Below, piece by piece: positions 1-7,990 of a stretch of 64,000 nt of DNA. Source of the stretch: QWQI01 sp964608915 (lineage in GTDB: Bacteria > Planctomycetota > Planctomycetia > Isosphaerales > Isosphaeraceae); NCBI GenBank assembly GCA_964608915.1, contig CAZSQA010000031.1, positions 1 through 64,000 of the forward strand, in the 5' to 3' direction. Within the stretch, counting starts at the first letter, position 1, and each line of letters starts with the position of its first letter. The translations under genes and the position numbers were made by a program. A model generated the notes under the pieces. That model saw only the letters and a program-made list of their open reading frames with translations. It did no database searches and was not told the origin of the DNA.

Positions 1-730
1 AACAGTAAAGTATTACATCTTTCACTGTGGCGTTTATGTTGGGCGACTTAAATACTGTAGTGCTTAAAAAGTTGTCTTTATTGACTTCTATAGTTTTAAC
101 TGACGGGATTGATTCAGGAGAGACTTGCACCCAATGAAGGTCTGGTGAAATAGGTGGCTCTATCGAATTGTCAATAATTCTGAAAACAACTTTATATTTA
201 AACCTCCTGTTTACTTTGTCTAGAAGGCCGTCGGTTAGGATTAGACGTAAAATTCCTGCAGCCTTGATAATATTGTATCGATCTCTGTAGCTAATTCTAT
301 TATCTATGTCTCGAATTGATTCGAGAAAAATATGTTCCTCTTGGGTTGAATACAATGATGTGTTGAGGTTTGGGTAAAATAGACGGTCGTTTTGTTGTGG
401 TTCTTTTTTTAAGTTTAAAGTAGAGTCCGGCACTTGAATTGTTGACTTCTGAATAGGGATGCCATTGCCGTTAATACGAAGTGATATTGTCTCGTCTTCT
501 AAAATTACCGTCATATGTACATTGGATGATGGTTTAAGGGTTACCTCTCTAAACTCAAAGCTGTCGATGAAGCCATTATGGCGTGCGAATATAACTAGAG
601 GGTTGTTCGAGTGGTTGAACGTAACAGATAGAACCCCGTCTTCTAATTGCTTTTTGAGGATTATCAGTGATGCGTCTGGTGGCCATGTCGAAGGAGTTTG
701 GAAGACAACGAAAATTGTTGAAGGTGACAT
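1..730 (-). CDS. Hypothetical protein, AT-rich, 3' end beyond window (partial)
   Basis: One uninterrupted minus-strand frame runs from an ATG at 730 past base 1, about 243 codons, with no stop in the window. An in-frame TAA lies five codons before the ATG, and a GGAG sits 8 bases upstream, which supports this start. The product begins MSPSTIFVVFQTPSTWPP and has alternating hydrophobic stretches in its first 90 residues that look like beta strands, followed by a more helical charged part (around residues 130-160, with LESIRDIDNRISYRDRY). I do not recognise a family. Base composition is strikingly different from the rest of the window: 20 of 60 bases are G or C at 301-360, against 37 of 60 at 1261-1320. 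This suggests a horizontally acquired gene or the end of an inserted segment. Coding status is inferred from the long open frame in AT-rich DNA, where stops are frequent by chance. Confidence 0.72.
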   Translation of the reverse strand, partial: MSPSTIFVVFQTPSTWPPDASLIILKKQLEDGVLSVTFNHSNNPLVIFARHNGFIDSFEFREVTLKPSSNVHMTVILEDETISLRINGNGIPIQKSTIQVPDSTLNLKKEPQQNDRLFYPNLNTSLYSTQEEHIFLESIRDIDNRISYRDRYNIIKAAGILRLILTDGLLDKVNRRFKYKVVFRIIDNSIEPPISPDLHWVQVSPESIPSVKTIEVNKDNFLSTTVFKSPNINATVKDVILYC

Positions 731-1103
731 GTTTCGAACTCCATGTTATTCGTATTCGACATGCGAATATCGATTCTAATCGATGGCAGCTAAGTTTGAT
801 AGGTGGTGATATGTCCGATTTCTCATTTTGTTTCAGGCAAATTGATGTACTTTCGACTTTCTGACAGAAGATCCTTGACGATATGTAGTACAACATCGCC
901 TTAATCATTATTATGTTTGAGGAGTCAATGTTATCCCCTCGTAGAATCGTTCACAGTTAGGCGTGATGCAAATCGCACTTGCAAGAACCGGCCGCCGAAG
1001 CCCAAGATAAGGGGATCCAGGCCAGCAGGTACGGGCATCGGCGCGGTTCGCCGGGACGCTCGCACTGGCCCACCGTTCTCTGCACGGACAGGCTTCGCCC
1101 CCC
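731..1103. other. Intergenic region spanning a composition boundary
   Basis: No gene is supported here. The DNA stays AT-rich to about 950 and becomes GC-rich by about 980. It should hold the promoter of the AT-rich gene on the minus strand and that of the ABC-2 operon on the plus strand, but I see no convincing -35/-10 pair. Short open frames here have no recognisable content. Confidence 0.5.
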
Positions 1104-2093
1104 ATGGCGCCCATCATCGAAGTGACCGGTTTGTCGAAGACCTACCGGGTATTCCGCAAGAAAGACGGCCTGAAGGGAGCGGTTCAGGGTCTGTTCAAGC
1201 GCGAATACAAAATGGTCGAGGCCGTGGGCGACGTGTCGTTCACGATCGAGCCGGGTGAGTTCGTGGCGTTTCTCGGGCCCAACGGCGCCGGCAAAACGAC
1301 AACGCTCAAGATGCTCTCAGGCCTGATTTATCCGAGCCGGGGCGATGCCCGCGTGCTGGGCTTCACCCCCTGGGAACGCAAGGACGCCTTCCGCCGGCAG
1401 TTTTCGCTGGTCATGGGGCAGAAGAATCAGCTGTGGTGGGATTTGCCCGCGGCTGACAGCTTCGAGCTTCATAAGGAAATTTACGGCATCCCGGAGCGGC
1501 AGTTTCGCGAGACGCTCGAGGAGTTGACTTCGCTTTTGGGCGTGGCGGATCTGACGCGGCAGGCCGTGCGCGAGCTTTCGCTGGGCGAACGGATGAAGAT
1601 GGAGCTGATCGCGGCCCTGCTGCATCGCCCGAAGGTGCTGCTGCTGGACGAACCGACGATCGGCCTGGACGTGGTCGCCCAGGTGGCCATCCAGAAGTGC
1701 TTGCGGGATTACCACAAGCGGCATAACGTGACGGTCCTGCTGACGAGCCACTACATGCGGGACATCGAAGCCCTGTGCCGCCGCGTGCTGGTGATCACGC
1801 ACGGCAAGCTGGTCTACGACGGCGAACTGGCCGGGATACGCGAAACGTTCGGGCAGGAGAAGATCCTCAAGATCGAGTTTCCGGCCGATCAGCCGCCACC
1901 CGATTTGTCGCCTTACGGCACTGTGCATGGCGTGGAAGGGCCGACGGTGGAGTTGCGAGTGGACCGGCCACGCGTGGCCGAGACCCTTTCGGGCGTGCTG
2001 GCTCAATACGCGATCGTGGACGTGAGCGTGCAGGACCCGCCGCTGGAGCAGCTCATCACGAAAGTCTTCGAGCAAGGCAAGGCCGCCGTATGA
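1104..2093 (+). CDS. ABC-2 type transporter ATP-binding protein
   Basis: This is the ATPase of an ABC-2 exporter whose two membrane subunits follow directly. The 329-residue protein has Walker A GPNGAGKTT at 58-66, a signature LSLGER at 158-163 and Walker B KVLLLDEP at 177-184. The stretch before Walker A is longer than usual (an FKREYKMVEAV segment at 31-41), a form I associate with ATPases paired with ABC-2 permeases of the former DUF990 type. The C-terminal part after residue 240 resembles the extra domain of ABC-2 drug or polysaccharide exporters. The start has no clear ribosome binding site, but downstream ATGs would remove part of the nucleotide-binding fold. The stop overlaps the next start as ATGA. 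The substrate cannot be told from sequence. Confidence 0.93.
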   Translation: MAPIIEVTGLSKTYRVFRKKDGLKGAVQGLFKREYKMVEAVGDVSFTIEPGEFVAFLGPNGAGKTTTLKMLSGLIYPSRGDARVLGFTPWERKDAFRRQFSLVMGQKNQLWWDLPAADSFELHKEIYGIPERQFRETLEELTSLLGVADLTRQAVRELSLGERMKMELIAALLHRPKVLLLDEPTIGLDVVAQVAIQKCLRDYHKRHNVTVLLTSHYMRDIEALCRRVLVITHGKLVYDGELAGIRETFGQEKILKIEFPADQPPPDLSPYGTVHGVEGPTVELRVDRPRVAETLSGVLAQYAIVDVSVQDPPLEQLITKVFEQGKAAV

Positions 2094-2977
2094 GTTACGT
2101 CGCCGAGCCGCCCCGTTTCGACCTGAACGACCCAGCCCCTGCCCCTGCAACCGAACTGGTGCCGGGCAGCGTGTGGCGTAAATATTATCGCGTGTGGCGA
2201 GTGTCGCTGGCGGAGCGGATGACCTACCGGGGCGATTTCCTGCTCGGTACGTTCCTGCGGTTCCTGCCGATGATCACGACGATTCTGCTGTGGCAGGCGA
2301 TATACGACGGCTCGGGGCAGTCGTCGCTGGCGGGGTTCACGTATAACCAGATGATCGCGTATCTGCTGCTGGTGCATATCAGCCGGATGTTTTCGAGCAT
2401 GCCGGGGCTGGCGGCCGGCATCGCGCGGGAAATTCGCGACGGAACGCTGAAGAAGTATCTGATCCAGCCCCTGGACCTGCTGGGATATCTCATCGCTTAC
2501 CGGGCTGCGCACAAGATGACGTATATCGTCACGGCGGCCGTACCTTACGGCATCATCTTCTTTCTTTGCCGCGGCTTTTTCGACACTCTGCCGAGCGGGC
2601 CGGTGTTTCTGGCCTATCTGGCGAGCCTGATTCTGGCCTTTTTGATCGGCTTCTACTTCGAAGCGGCTGTGGGGATGGTGGGCTTCTGGTTTCTGGAAGT
2701 GACCAGCGTGCTGTACATCGTGATGACGCTCAATTACTTCATCTCGGGCCAGATGCTGCCTCTGGACCTGCTGCCGCCGTTCTGGGTGGGTGTGCTCAAG
2801 GCGATGCCGTTTCAATATATGGCCTATTTTCCGGCGGTCGTGTTCCTGGGCAAGGTTCAGGGGCCGGACTTGATTCTGGGGCTGGCGATCGAGGCATTCT
2901 GGGCCGTGTTCTTCGCGGTGCTGGCGAGAGTGCTTTATGCGCGGGGCCTGCGCCGTTACGGAGCTTACGGAGGATGA
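2090..2977 (+). CDS. ABC-2 family transporter permease (subunit 1)
   Basis: A 295-residue polytopic membrane protein that should form the export channel with the next gene. The ATG at 2090 overlaps the stop of the ATPase gene (ATGA), which decides this start over longer in-frame options. After a cytoplasmic N-terminus of about 45 residues come roughly six hydrophobic segments. A motif RMFSSMPGLAAGIAREIRDG, followed by a KYLIQPLD stretch, is typical of the DUF990-type ABC-2 permeases. It is related in layout to the next protein, so the pair is probably a heterodimer. The substrate is unknown. Confidence 0.9.
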   Translation: MSYVAEPPRFDLNDPAPAPATELVPGSVWRKYYRVWRVSLAERMTYRGDFLLGTFLRFLPMITTILLWQAIYDGSGQSSLAGFTYNQMIAYLLLVHISRMFSSMPGLAAGIAREIRDGTLKKYLIQPLDLLGYLIAYRAAHKMTYIVTAAVPYGIIFFLCRGFFDTLPSGPVFLAYLASLILAFLIGFYFEAAVGMVGFWFLEVTSVLYIVMTLNYFISGQMLPLDLLPPFWVGVLKAMPFQYMAYFPAVVFLGKVQGPDLILGLAIEAFWAVFFAVLARVLYARGLRRYGAYGG

Positions 2978-2987
2978 ACGGCCGAAA

Positions 2988-3839
2988 ATGAGCATGACGA
3001 TCGAACCGAACGAGATACCGGCGGAAGTGCCGGTGAACTGGCGACGATACCCGCGGCTTTACGGCCGTCTGGGGCTGTTCACGCTGGTGCGAGAGCTGTC
3101 GTTCCGCGGCAACTTTCTGGTGAAGATGGCCGTCGAGATCCTCTGGCTGGGGATCATGCTGGCGTTCTATGAGACGGTCTTCGCGCGGACGAACCTGGTC
3201 GCGGGCTGGGCGAAGCAGGATTACCTCTTCTTCGTCGGCTGTTATTTCGCTCTCAACGGGGTGATCGAAACCCTGTTCCTGGAAAACTGCAACGAGTTTT
3301 CGAACCTGGTGCGCACGGGCGATCTCGACTTTCTGCTCTTGAAGCCGATCGACGAGCAATTCCTGATCACATGTCGGCGCGTCGATTGGTCGGTCGCCCC
3401 GAACGTGCTGATGGGCCTGGGCGTGATGCTCATGGCACTGTGGAACAAGGGCTGGGAATTCGAAATGTTGCGGGTCGGCTTGTTCGGGGTGACGTTCGCC
3501 TGCGGCGTGGCGATTTCGTACGCCTTCATGCTGGTGTTGACGTCATTCTCCGTCTGGCTGGTGCGGAATCAGAGCCTGATGGAAATGTGGTGGCTTTTCT
3601 CGAGCTTGGCGCGATTTCCGCGTGAGATCTTCCAGCGTGGCTGGGCTGTTTCGCTGGATGTCATCTTCACCTATATCTTGCCCATTTTGCTGGTGGTGAA
3701 CGTGCCTTCGCGCGTGATGGTGAAAGCGCTCGAACCCCGCATGATCGGCTTCATCACGATCGTGACGGTCGCGAGCCTGGCCGTCAGCCGGATGTTCTTT
3801 CAGCGTGCCTTGCGGAGCTATCGCAGCGCGTCGAGCTGA
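2988..3839 (+). CDS. ABC-2 family transporter permease (subunit 2)
   Basis: The second membrane subunit of the same exporter, 283 residues. The start at ATG 2988 is 10 bases after the previous stop, with GGAGG at 2969-2973; a second ATG at 2994 is possible. It has about six hydrophobic segments. The stretch EFSNLVRTGDLDFLLLKPID matches the place of the KYLIQPLD element in subunit 1 and is characteristic of this permease family. A position-specific family search would tell whether both subunits belong to PF06182, as I expect. Confidence 0.9.
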   Translation: MSMTIEPNEIPAEVPVNWRRYPRLYGRLGLFTLVRELSFRGNFLVKMAVEILWLGIMLAFYETVFARTNLVAGWAKQDYLFFVGCYFALNGVIETLFLENCNEFSNLVRTGDLDFLLLKPIDEQFLITCRRVDWSVAPNVLMGLGVMLMALWNKGWEFEMLRVGLFGVTFACGVAISYAFMLVLTSFSVWLVRNQSLMEMWWLFSSLARFPREIFQRGWAVSLDVIFTYILPILLVVNVPSRVMVKALEPRMIGFITIVTVASLAVSRMFFQRALRSYRSASS

Positions 3840-3892
3840 CCGTCGAACCCGACTCAACCTCTTCAAAACGAAAATCGAAACGAACGCTTCGC

Positions 3893-5383
3893 ATGGCAAC
3901 CGTACGACCCAGCCCCCAGGAATTGAAACGTCTGCTGGCCCGTTGGGGCTTTCCGCTGGACGACCGGCGGATCGACATGATCTGGCGCTATCACGGCATG
4001 CTCCGCGCGGCCAACGAAGAGCTGAACATGACGCGCATCCACAACTTCGAGGCCATGGTCCTCAAGCATTACGTGGATTGCCTGCTGCCGAACAAGCTCA
4101 CGAAGCTGCCCTCACCGCTTCTGGACATGGGTACAGGACCAGGCCTGCCGGGGATCATCCTGAAAATCGCGCGGCCCGAGATTCCGATGATTCTGGCCGA
4201 CACCCGCGCGGCTCGCTGCAAGTTTCTCGAAGATGTCGTTGCCGAACTTGGCCTGAAGGATATCGAGATCTTCAGCGGCAAGATCACGCCGAAGTTCGTG
4301 CAGCCGATGGGGGGCGTGATCACCCGCGCCGTGGCCGACGTGCCTGAGACACTGCAGCGCGTGCGCAACTGCCTCGGCCTGGGCGGTCGGCTGATTTTGA
4401 TGAAAGGACCCGACTGCGACGCCGAGATCGCCGAAGCGAAGGCCCTGTTCGGCGACCGATTCGCCCTGTTGGAAGATCATGCCTATACGCTGCCGGAATC
4501 GACGAATCACCGCCGGTTGCTGGTCTATGAACGCATCGCCGCTGAGACTCAGCAGGACGATGGCGAAAGCGATCCGGATGCGGAGTCTTTCGCGATTTCC
4601 CGGCCCGTCCGGGAGATCGCCAGCGAGTCGAACCCGAACTTTCAGGCGTGCCGCGATCTGCAGCAGGGCCGCGGCATCCGGAAACATGGCCTGGCTCTCT
4701 TGAGCGGGCGAAAGTTGGTCGAGGAAGTGCTGCGAGATGCCCCGGAACAGGTCGAAGCCTGGGTGACCGACCGCGACGGCCCGCCGCCCCCGCCGGATTG
4801 CCCTCCCGACGCCGCCTGGCTTCGGCTGGCACGGCCTTTGTGGGAGCAGATCGATCAGTTCGGCACGGGGTTTCCGATCCTGCGTATCAGGACACCCGAG
4901 ATTCGGCCGATCGACCTTTCGGCGGACTCTTCAGAACTGCCGGGATGCACTTTGGCGATACCGTTTCAGGATCCTGAAAACGTCGGCGCCGCACTTCGAT
5001 CGGCGGCGGCGTTCCGGGTGGAGCGGGTCGTGTTTTTGAAAGAGGCGGCGCATCCTTATCATCCGAAAAGCCTGCGCAGCGGCGGGCCGGCACTGCTAAG
5101 GATCCCGGCGTTCTCAGGGCCGTCGATTCGCGACTTGCCGACGATGAAGCTGCCGCTGGTCGTGCTGGGTGCGGGCGGGGCCGACATTCGGTCGTTCGAG
5201 TGGCCGGAAGCGTTCGTGCTGTTGCCGGGTGTTGAGGGGCCAGGCTTGCCCGCGGAATTGCCGCATTCGCAAAAGTTAGGAATACCGATCGCGAGCGAGG
5301 TCGAGTCGCTCAATGCGAATGTCGCGACGGCGATCGCTCTATATGCATGGAGCGGTCAAAAAGAATCAGGATCCGCCGACTGA
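3893..5383 (+). CDS. rsmG: Fused RsmG-like 16S rRNA methyltransferase and SpoU (TrmH-type) RNA methyltransferase
   Basis: This 496-residue protein joins two unrelated RNA methyltransferases in one frame. Residues 1-215 match RsmG (GidB), which makes m7G527 in 16S rRNA: an SAM-binding motif DMGTGPGLPG lies at 78-87 and LILMKGP at 167-173. After an acidic linker (218-232), residues 245-490 form a SpoU protein with motif 1 FQDPENVGAALRSA at 358-371, motif 2 LLPGVEGPGLP at 443-453 and motif 3 IASEVESLNANVATAIAL at 466-483. SpoU enzymes form a trefoil knot and usually 2'-O-methylate ribose in tRNA or rRNA; the target of this half is unknown. The open frame is continuous, so a sequencing frameshift joining two genes is unlikely. 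The gene follows the ABC-2 operon by 53 bases. Confidence 0.93.
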   Translation: MATVRPSPQELKRLLARWGFPLDDRRIDMIWRYHGMLRAANEELNMTRIHNFEAMVLKHYVDCLLPNKLTKLPSPLLDMGTGPGLPGIILKIARPEIPMILADTRAARCKFLEDVVAELGLKDIEIFSGKITPKFVQPMGGVITRAVADVPETLQRVRNCLGLGGRLILMKGPDCDAEIAEAKALFGDRFALLEDHAYTLPESTNHRRLLVYERIAAETQQDDGESDPDAESFAISRPVREIASESNPNFQACRDLQQGRGIRKHGLALLSGRKLVEEVLRDAPEQVEAWVTDRDGPPPPPDCPPDAAWLRLARPLWEQIDQFGTGFPILRIRTPEIRPIDLSADSSELPGCTLAIPFQDPENVGAALRSAAAFRVERVVFLKEAAHPYHPKSLRSGGPALLRIPAFSGPSIRDLPTMKLPLVVLGAGGADIRSFEWPEAFVLLPGVEGPGLPAELPHSQKLGIPIASEVESLNANVATAIALYAWSGQKESGSAD

Positions 5384-5468
5384 GGACGGGCTCGTCCTGG
5401 TCATGAGGTTCACAGGCGGGGCGAGTCGTTCGAAGGCGTCGTCATGGCTCAAATGTGACCCGGGCCGA

Positions 5469-5909
5469 TCACTCGCTTTCGTCCGTGGACGACGGCACGG
5501 AGGATTGGGTGCGGACCTTGCGGGTGCGTCGAGCGGCCGCCCTTGGCTGCGCTGAAGCTTCGGGAGGCGCGAAAGCTTCGGCATCGGCGGCGGTGCAGGC
5601 GGGAACGGGCTCTTCGAATTCGGCCTTGCGGGGCCTGCCTGGTTTTTTCGTGGTCATACGTGACCGGCGAAGCGTCGATTCGTAGGCCTCAGCCGATTGT
5701 TCGAGCTGGCTGAGCATCAGGTAGAGAAAGTGGAGCTTCGTGCCCTGATTTTCGAGGAATTCCTGAAAGAGGAAACCCCCTTCTTCGAAATCTTCGGCGT
5801 GATAGAGAATTTCTTCGGTGAGGTCACGCAGGAGAACTTCGCGGCCCTTTTGAAGCACATCGACGGCGAGTTGGTAACGATTTTGGGGCTGGGGTCGCTT
5901 TTGAGCCAT
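5469..5909 (-). CDS. Hypothetical protein with an AT-hook-like motif
   Basis: 146 residues. The N-terminal 80 residues are predicted helical and acidic (TEEILYHAEDFEEGGFLFQE at 31-50). A basic KKPGRPRK at 88-95 follows, which is the core of an AT-hook DNA minor-groove binding motif. The tail is low-complexity, rich in Ala and Pro, with an RRTRKVRTQ basic patch. No family beyond the AT-hook is recognised. It might be a small DNA-associated protein, but one AT-hook core alone is weak evidence. It is convergent with the RsmG/SpoU gene and lies downstream of the NHL-repeat gene on the same strand. Confidence 0.72.
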   Translation of the reverse strand: MAQKRPQPQNRYQLAVDVLQKGREVLLRDLTEEILYHAEDFEEGGFLFQEFLENQGTKLHFLYLMLSQLEQSAEAYESTLRRSRMTTKKPGRPRKAEFEEPVPACTAADAEAFAPPEASAQPRAAARRTRKVRTQSSVPSSTDESE

Positions 5910-6070
5910 AGTGGAATCGAGCCGTCTCTCAGGGGGAAGAGGAATCGGACGCGGTTCGATATCGACGCGAAATCAGAGGCTGTCGATCCGTCTGAATGGG
6001 ACATGGTACACAAATCGGTTCGGGATTCGCCATGTTTTTCGAAAACCACGCGTATCGTGTCGACAGATCA

Positions 6071-7225
6071 TCAGGGTTGTGGCGAAATGACACGGCGGAT
6101 GCGGTGATTGTTCGTATCTCCGATCCAGAACGTACCTTCGGAATCGACGGCGACACCGTGAGGCCTGTCCAGCTGAGCGCGTGTCGCGGGGCCGCCGTCG
6201 CCGCAACCCGCTCGCTCGCCATTGCCGGCTACGGTCGTAATGATGCCCGACTTCAGATCGACGCGGCGGATTTTCTGGTTCTCCGTATCGACGACGTACA
6301 CGGCCGAACCGTCCGGCGCGACGCACAATTCCTTGGGTCCGTTGAAAGTCGCCTGCGTCGCGGGGCCGCCATCGCCGGAATCGCCTTTGGCGCCTGTACC
6401 GGCGATGGTCGTGATGATGCCGGTGCCCGATTCCACCTTACGCAGGCTGTGGCCTTCGCGTTCGAGGATGAAAACGTCGCCGTTCGGCCCGACGGCTACC
6501 GCCCTGGCGCCGAAAAGCCGGGCCCTGGCGACCGGTCCGCCGTCGCCTTCGCGCTTGCCTGTACCGTCGCCGGCGAAAGTGGTGATCGTGCCGCCGGGCA
6601 GATCGACGACTCGAATGCGATGGCCGCGAACGTCGGCGATATAGAGCTTCGATTTCGGTCCGCCCGGGCCTGGCCCGAGAGCGATGCCGTTCGGCTCGAC
6701 GAGTCCGGCCCGGTTCGCGGGTCCGCCGTCGCCCGAATATTTCGGCTCGCCGGTTCCGGCGACGGTGTCGATGACGCCGGTCGCCAGATTCACGCGGCGC
6801 ACACGGAAATTGAGCCTGTCGACGATGAACAGATTTCCGGCGTCATCGAGCTTGATACCGTAGGGCTCGTCCAAATCGGCTTTTAAGGCTGGTCCGCCAT
6901 CACCCGAGAAGCCCTTTCGGCCGGAACCGGCGATCGTTTCCACAGTGCCGGTTTTGGGGTCGAAGCAGCGGATGCGATGATTGAACGTGTCTGAGAAGAG
7001 GATGCGGCCTTCGGCATCGATCGTGACATCGAAAGGCTGGTCGAGCGTGGCCTGACGTGCTGGACCGCCATCCCCCCCGAAACCCTGACGCCCATTGCCG
7101 ATGGGTGAGTCGATGACCGGCTCGGCGGCTTCGGTCGCCGCGATACCGATGAGCGAAAGAATGCCGATCAGGATGACTTGGAGGGATGACCTGCGACGCA
7201 GGATCCATGGATTCATGTCGTTCAT
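6071..7225 (-). CDS. Secreted NHL-repeat beta-propeller protein
   Basis: 384 residues starting MNDMNPW at 7225; a longer frame exists, but this start gives an arginine-rich n-region followed by the hydrophobic stretch VILIGILSLIGIA and a signal-peptidase-like site near EAAEP. The mature part consists of six tandem units of about 57 residues. Each carries a G-x-GDGGPA element and a later strand ending in RIR or similar (for example FNHRIRCFD and NNHRIRRV), which is the NHL blade pattern; six blades would close a propeller. Such proteins are common secreted or periplasmic binding scaffolds in planctomycetes. No catalytic domain is attached. The ribosome binding site is weak. Confidence 0.9.
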   Translation of the reverse strand: MNDMNPWILRRRSSLQVILIGILSLIGIAATEAAEPVIDSPIGNGRQGFGGDGGPARQATLDQPFDVTIDAEGRILFSDTFNHRIRCFDPKTGTVETIAGSGRKGFSGDGGPALKADLDEPYGIKLDDAGNLFIVDRLNFRVRRVNLATGVIDTVAGTGEPKYSGDGGPANRAGLVEPNGIALGPGPGGPKSKLYIADVRGHRIRVVDLPGGTITTFAGDGTGKREGDGGPVARARLFGARAVAVGPNGDVFILEREGHSLRKVESGTGIITTIAGTGAKGDSGDGGPATQATFNGPKELCVAPDGSAVYVVDTENQKIRRVDLKSGIITTVAGNGERAGCGDGGPATRAQLDRPHGVAVDSEGTFWIGDTNNHRIRRVISPQP

Positions 7226-7990
7226 GGTCAGGATCGATCGTTCGGGTTCATGACCGATTCGCATCGGGCAAAGGTTCGTATCGGAGGCATGGCACGACGC
7301 CAGGTGTCTGAGGATAAGCGGCAAGTCCGGGCGGGTCAATTCCGCGCTCTGGTGAGGTCTGTCATGAGCGGTCCATTTCCGCGGATCCGGATGCGAATGT
7401 GCTCATGTTCGTGCCTGCTTTCGCTTTCCGTTCCGTGGGCCGGGCGATAGAATACCAGCGCGGTTGCGGGACAGCTGGAACGAAAGACTGGACGTCGACC
7501 CCGAGAGACGCCCATGCGAGGCTTTTCGTGCCGGAAGCCCGCACCGCGTTATTTTTGTGCACGACAATGCCGTCTGGATTCCGAACGGGTAATCGATGCG
7601 AAATGACGTTTTTCGAACGTCATTTCAGTTGTGCGAACACCGGCTGGAAGCCGATACCACATTTTCTCAAGGACAGCAAAGCCGGCAGGATCATACAGCC
7701 CGGGATCCCCGAGCTCCATTTCGGGATGTCTTTCTCGACGTACCGCGAATTCGACTCTTACGAAACAAACCGCGAGCTGGAGCTCGGAGAGCCCAGGGTG
7801 TTGAGGCTGCGAAGAGATTCCTGGCTCAAGCCGATTTTGCCTTCCAGGTTCTTTTTTTGCCTTTCAGCGTTTTTATCGTCGCACTTGTCGGGCGCTACGA
7901 GCGTATCGGACAATGAACGTGTCAGAGCCGGTTCGCTTTTCGCAGGACGACCTTTTGCCCGAACCGACTGACCAAGCGGAGAACTTCATC
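7226..7990. other. Long intergenic region between divergent genes
   Basis: No gene is convincingly supported in this 765-base stretch. A 190-codon plus-strand frame (7399-7971) covers most of it, but it has no recognisable motif, a composition unlike a folded protein, and overlaps the likely upstream region of the next gene. A perfect 11-base inverted repeat lies at 7600-7626. Promoters for the NHL gene (minus) and the HEAT-like gene (plus) should be here. Confidence 0.5.
7600..7626. repeat. Perfect 11-bp inverted repeat with 5-base loop
   Basis: GAAATGACGTT, loop TTTCG, AACGTCATTTC. The stem is perfect and moderately AT-rich, and no T-run follows on either strand, so it is a poor Rho-independent terminator. 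It could be an operator-like site or an RNA hairpin in the divergent region. Confidence 0.6.

Noticed and set aside
576..908. 110-codon minus-strand frame at the AT-rich edge
   Set aside because: It overlaps the longer frame that runs off the window and has no ribosome site; the longer frame is better.
2003..2995. 330-codon minus-strand frame over the ABC-2 permease gene
   Set aside because: Rich in Arg, Gln and His without structure, typical of an antisense shadow of a membrane protein gene.
6071..7225. Repeated GC-rich DNA blocks that look like a repeat array
   Set aside because: They are the coding units of the NHL propeller, not a CRISPR array or intergenic repeat.
7399..7971. 190-codon plus-strand frame in the long intergenic region
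   Set aside because: No motif, unusual composition, and it overlaps the signal region of the next gene. I cannot support it as a gene.
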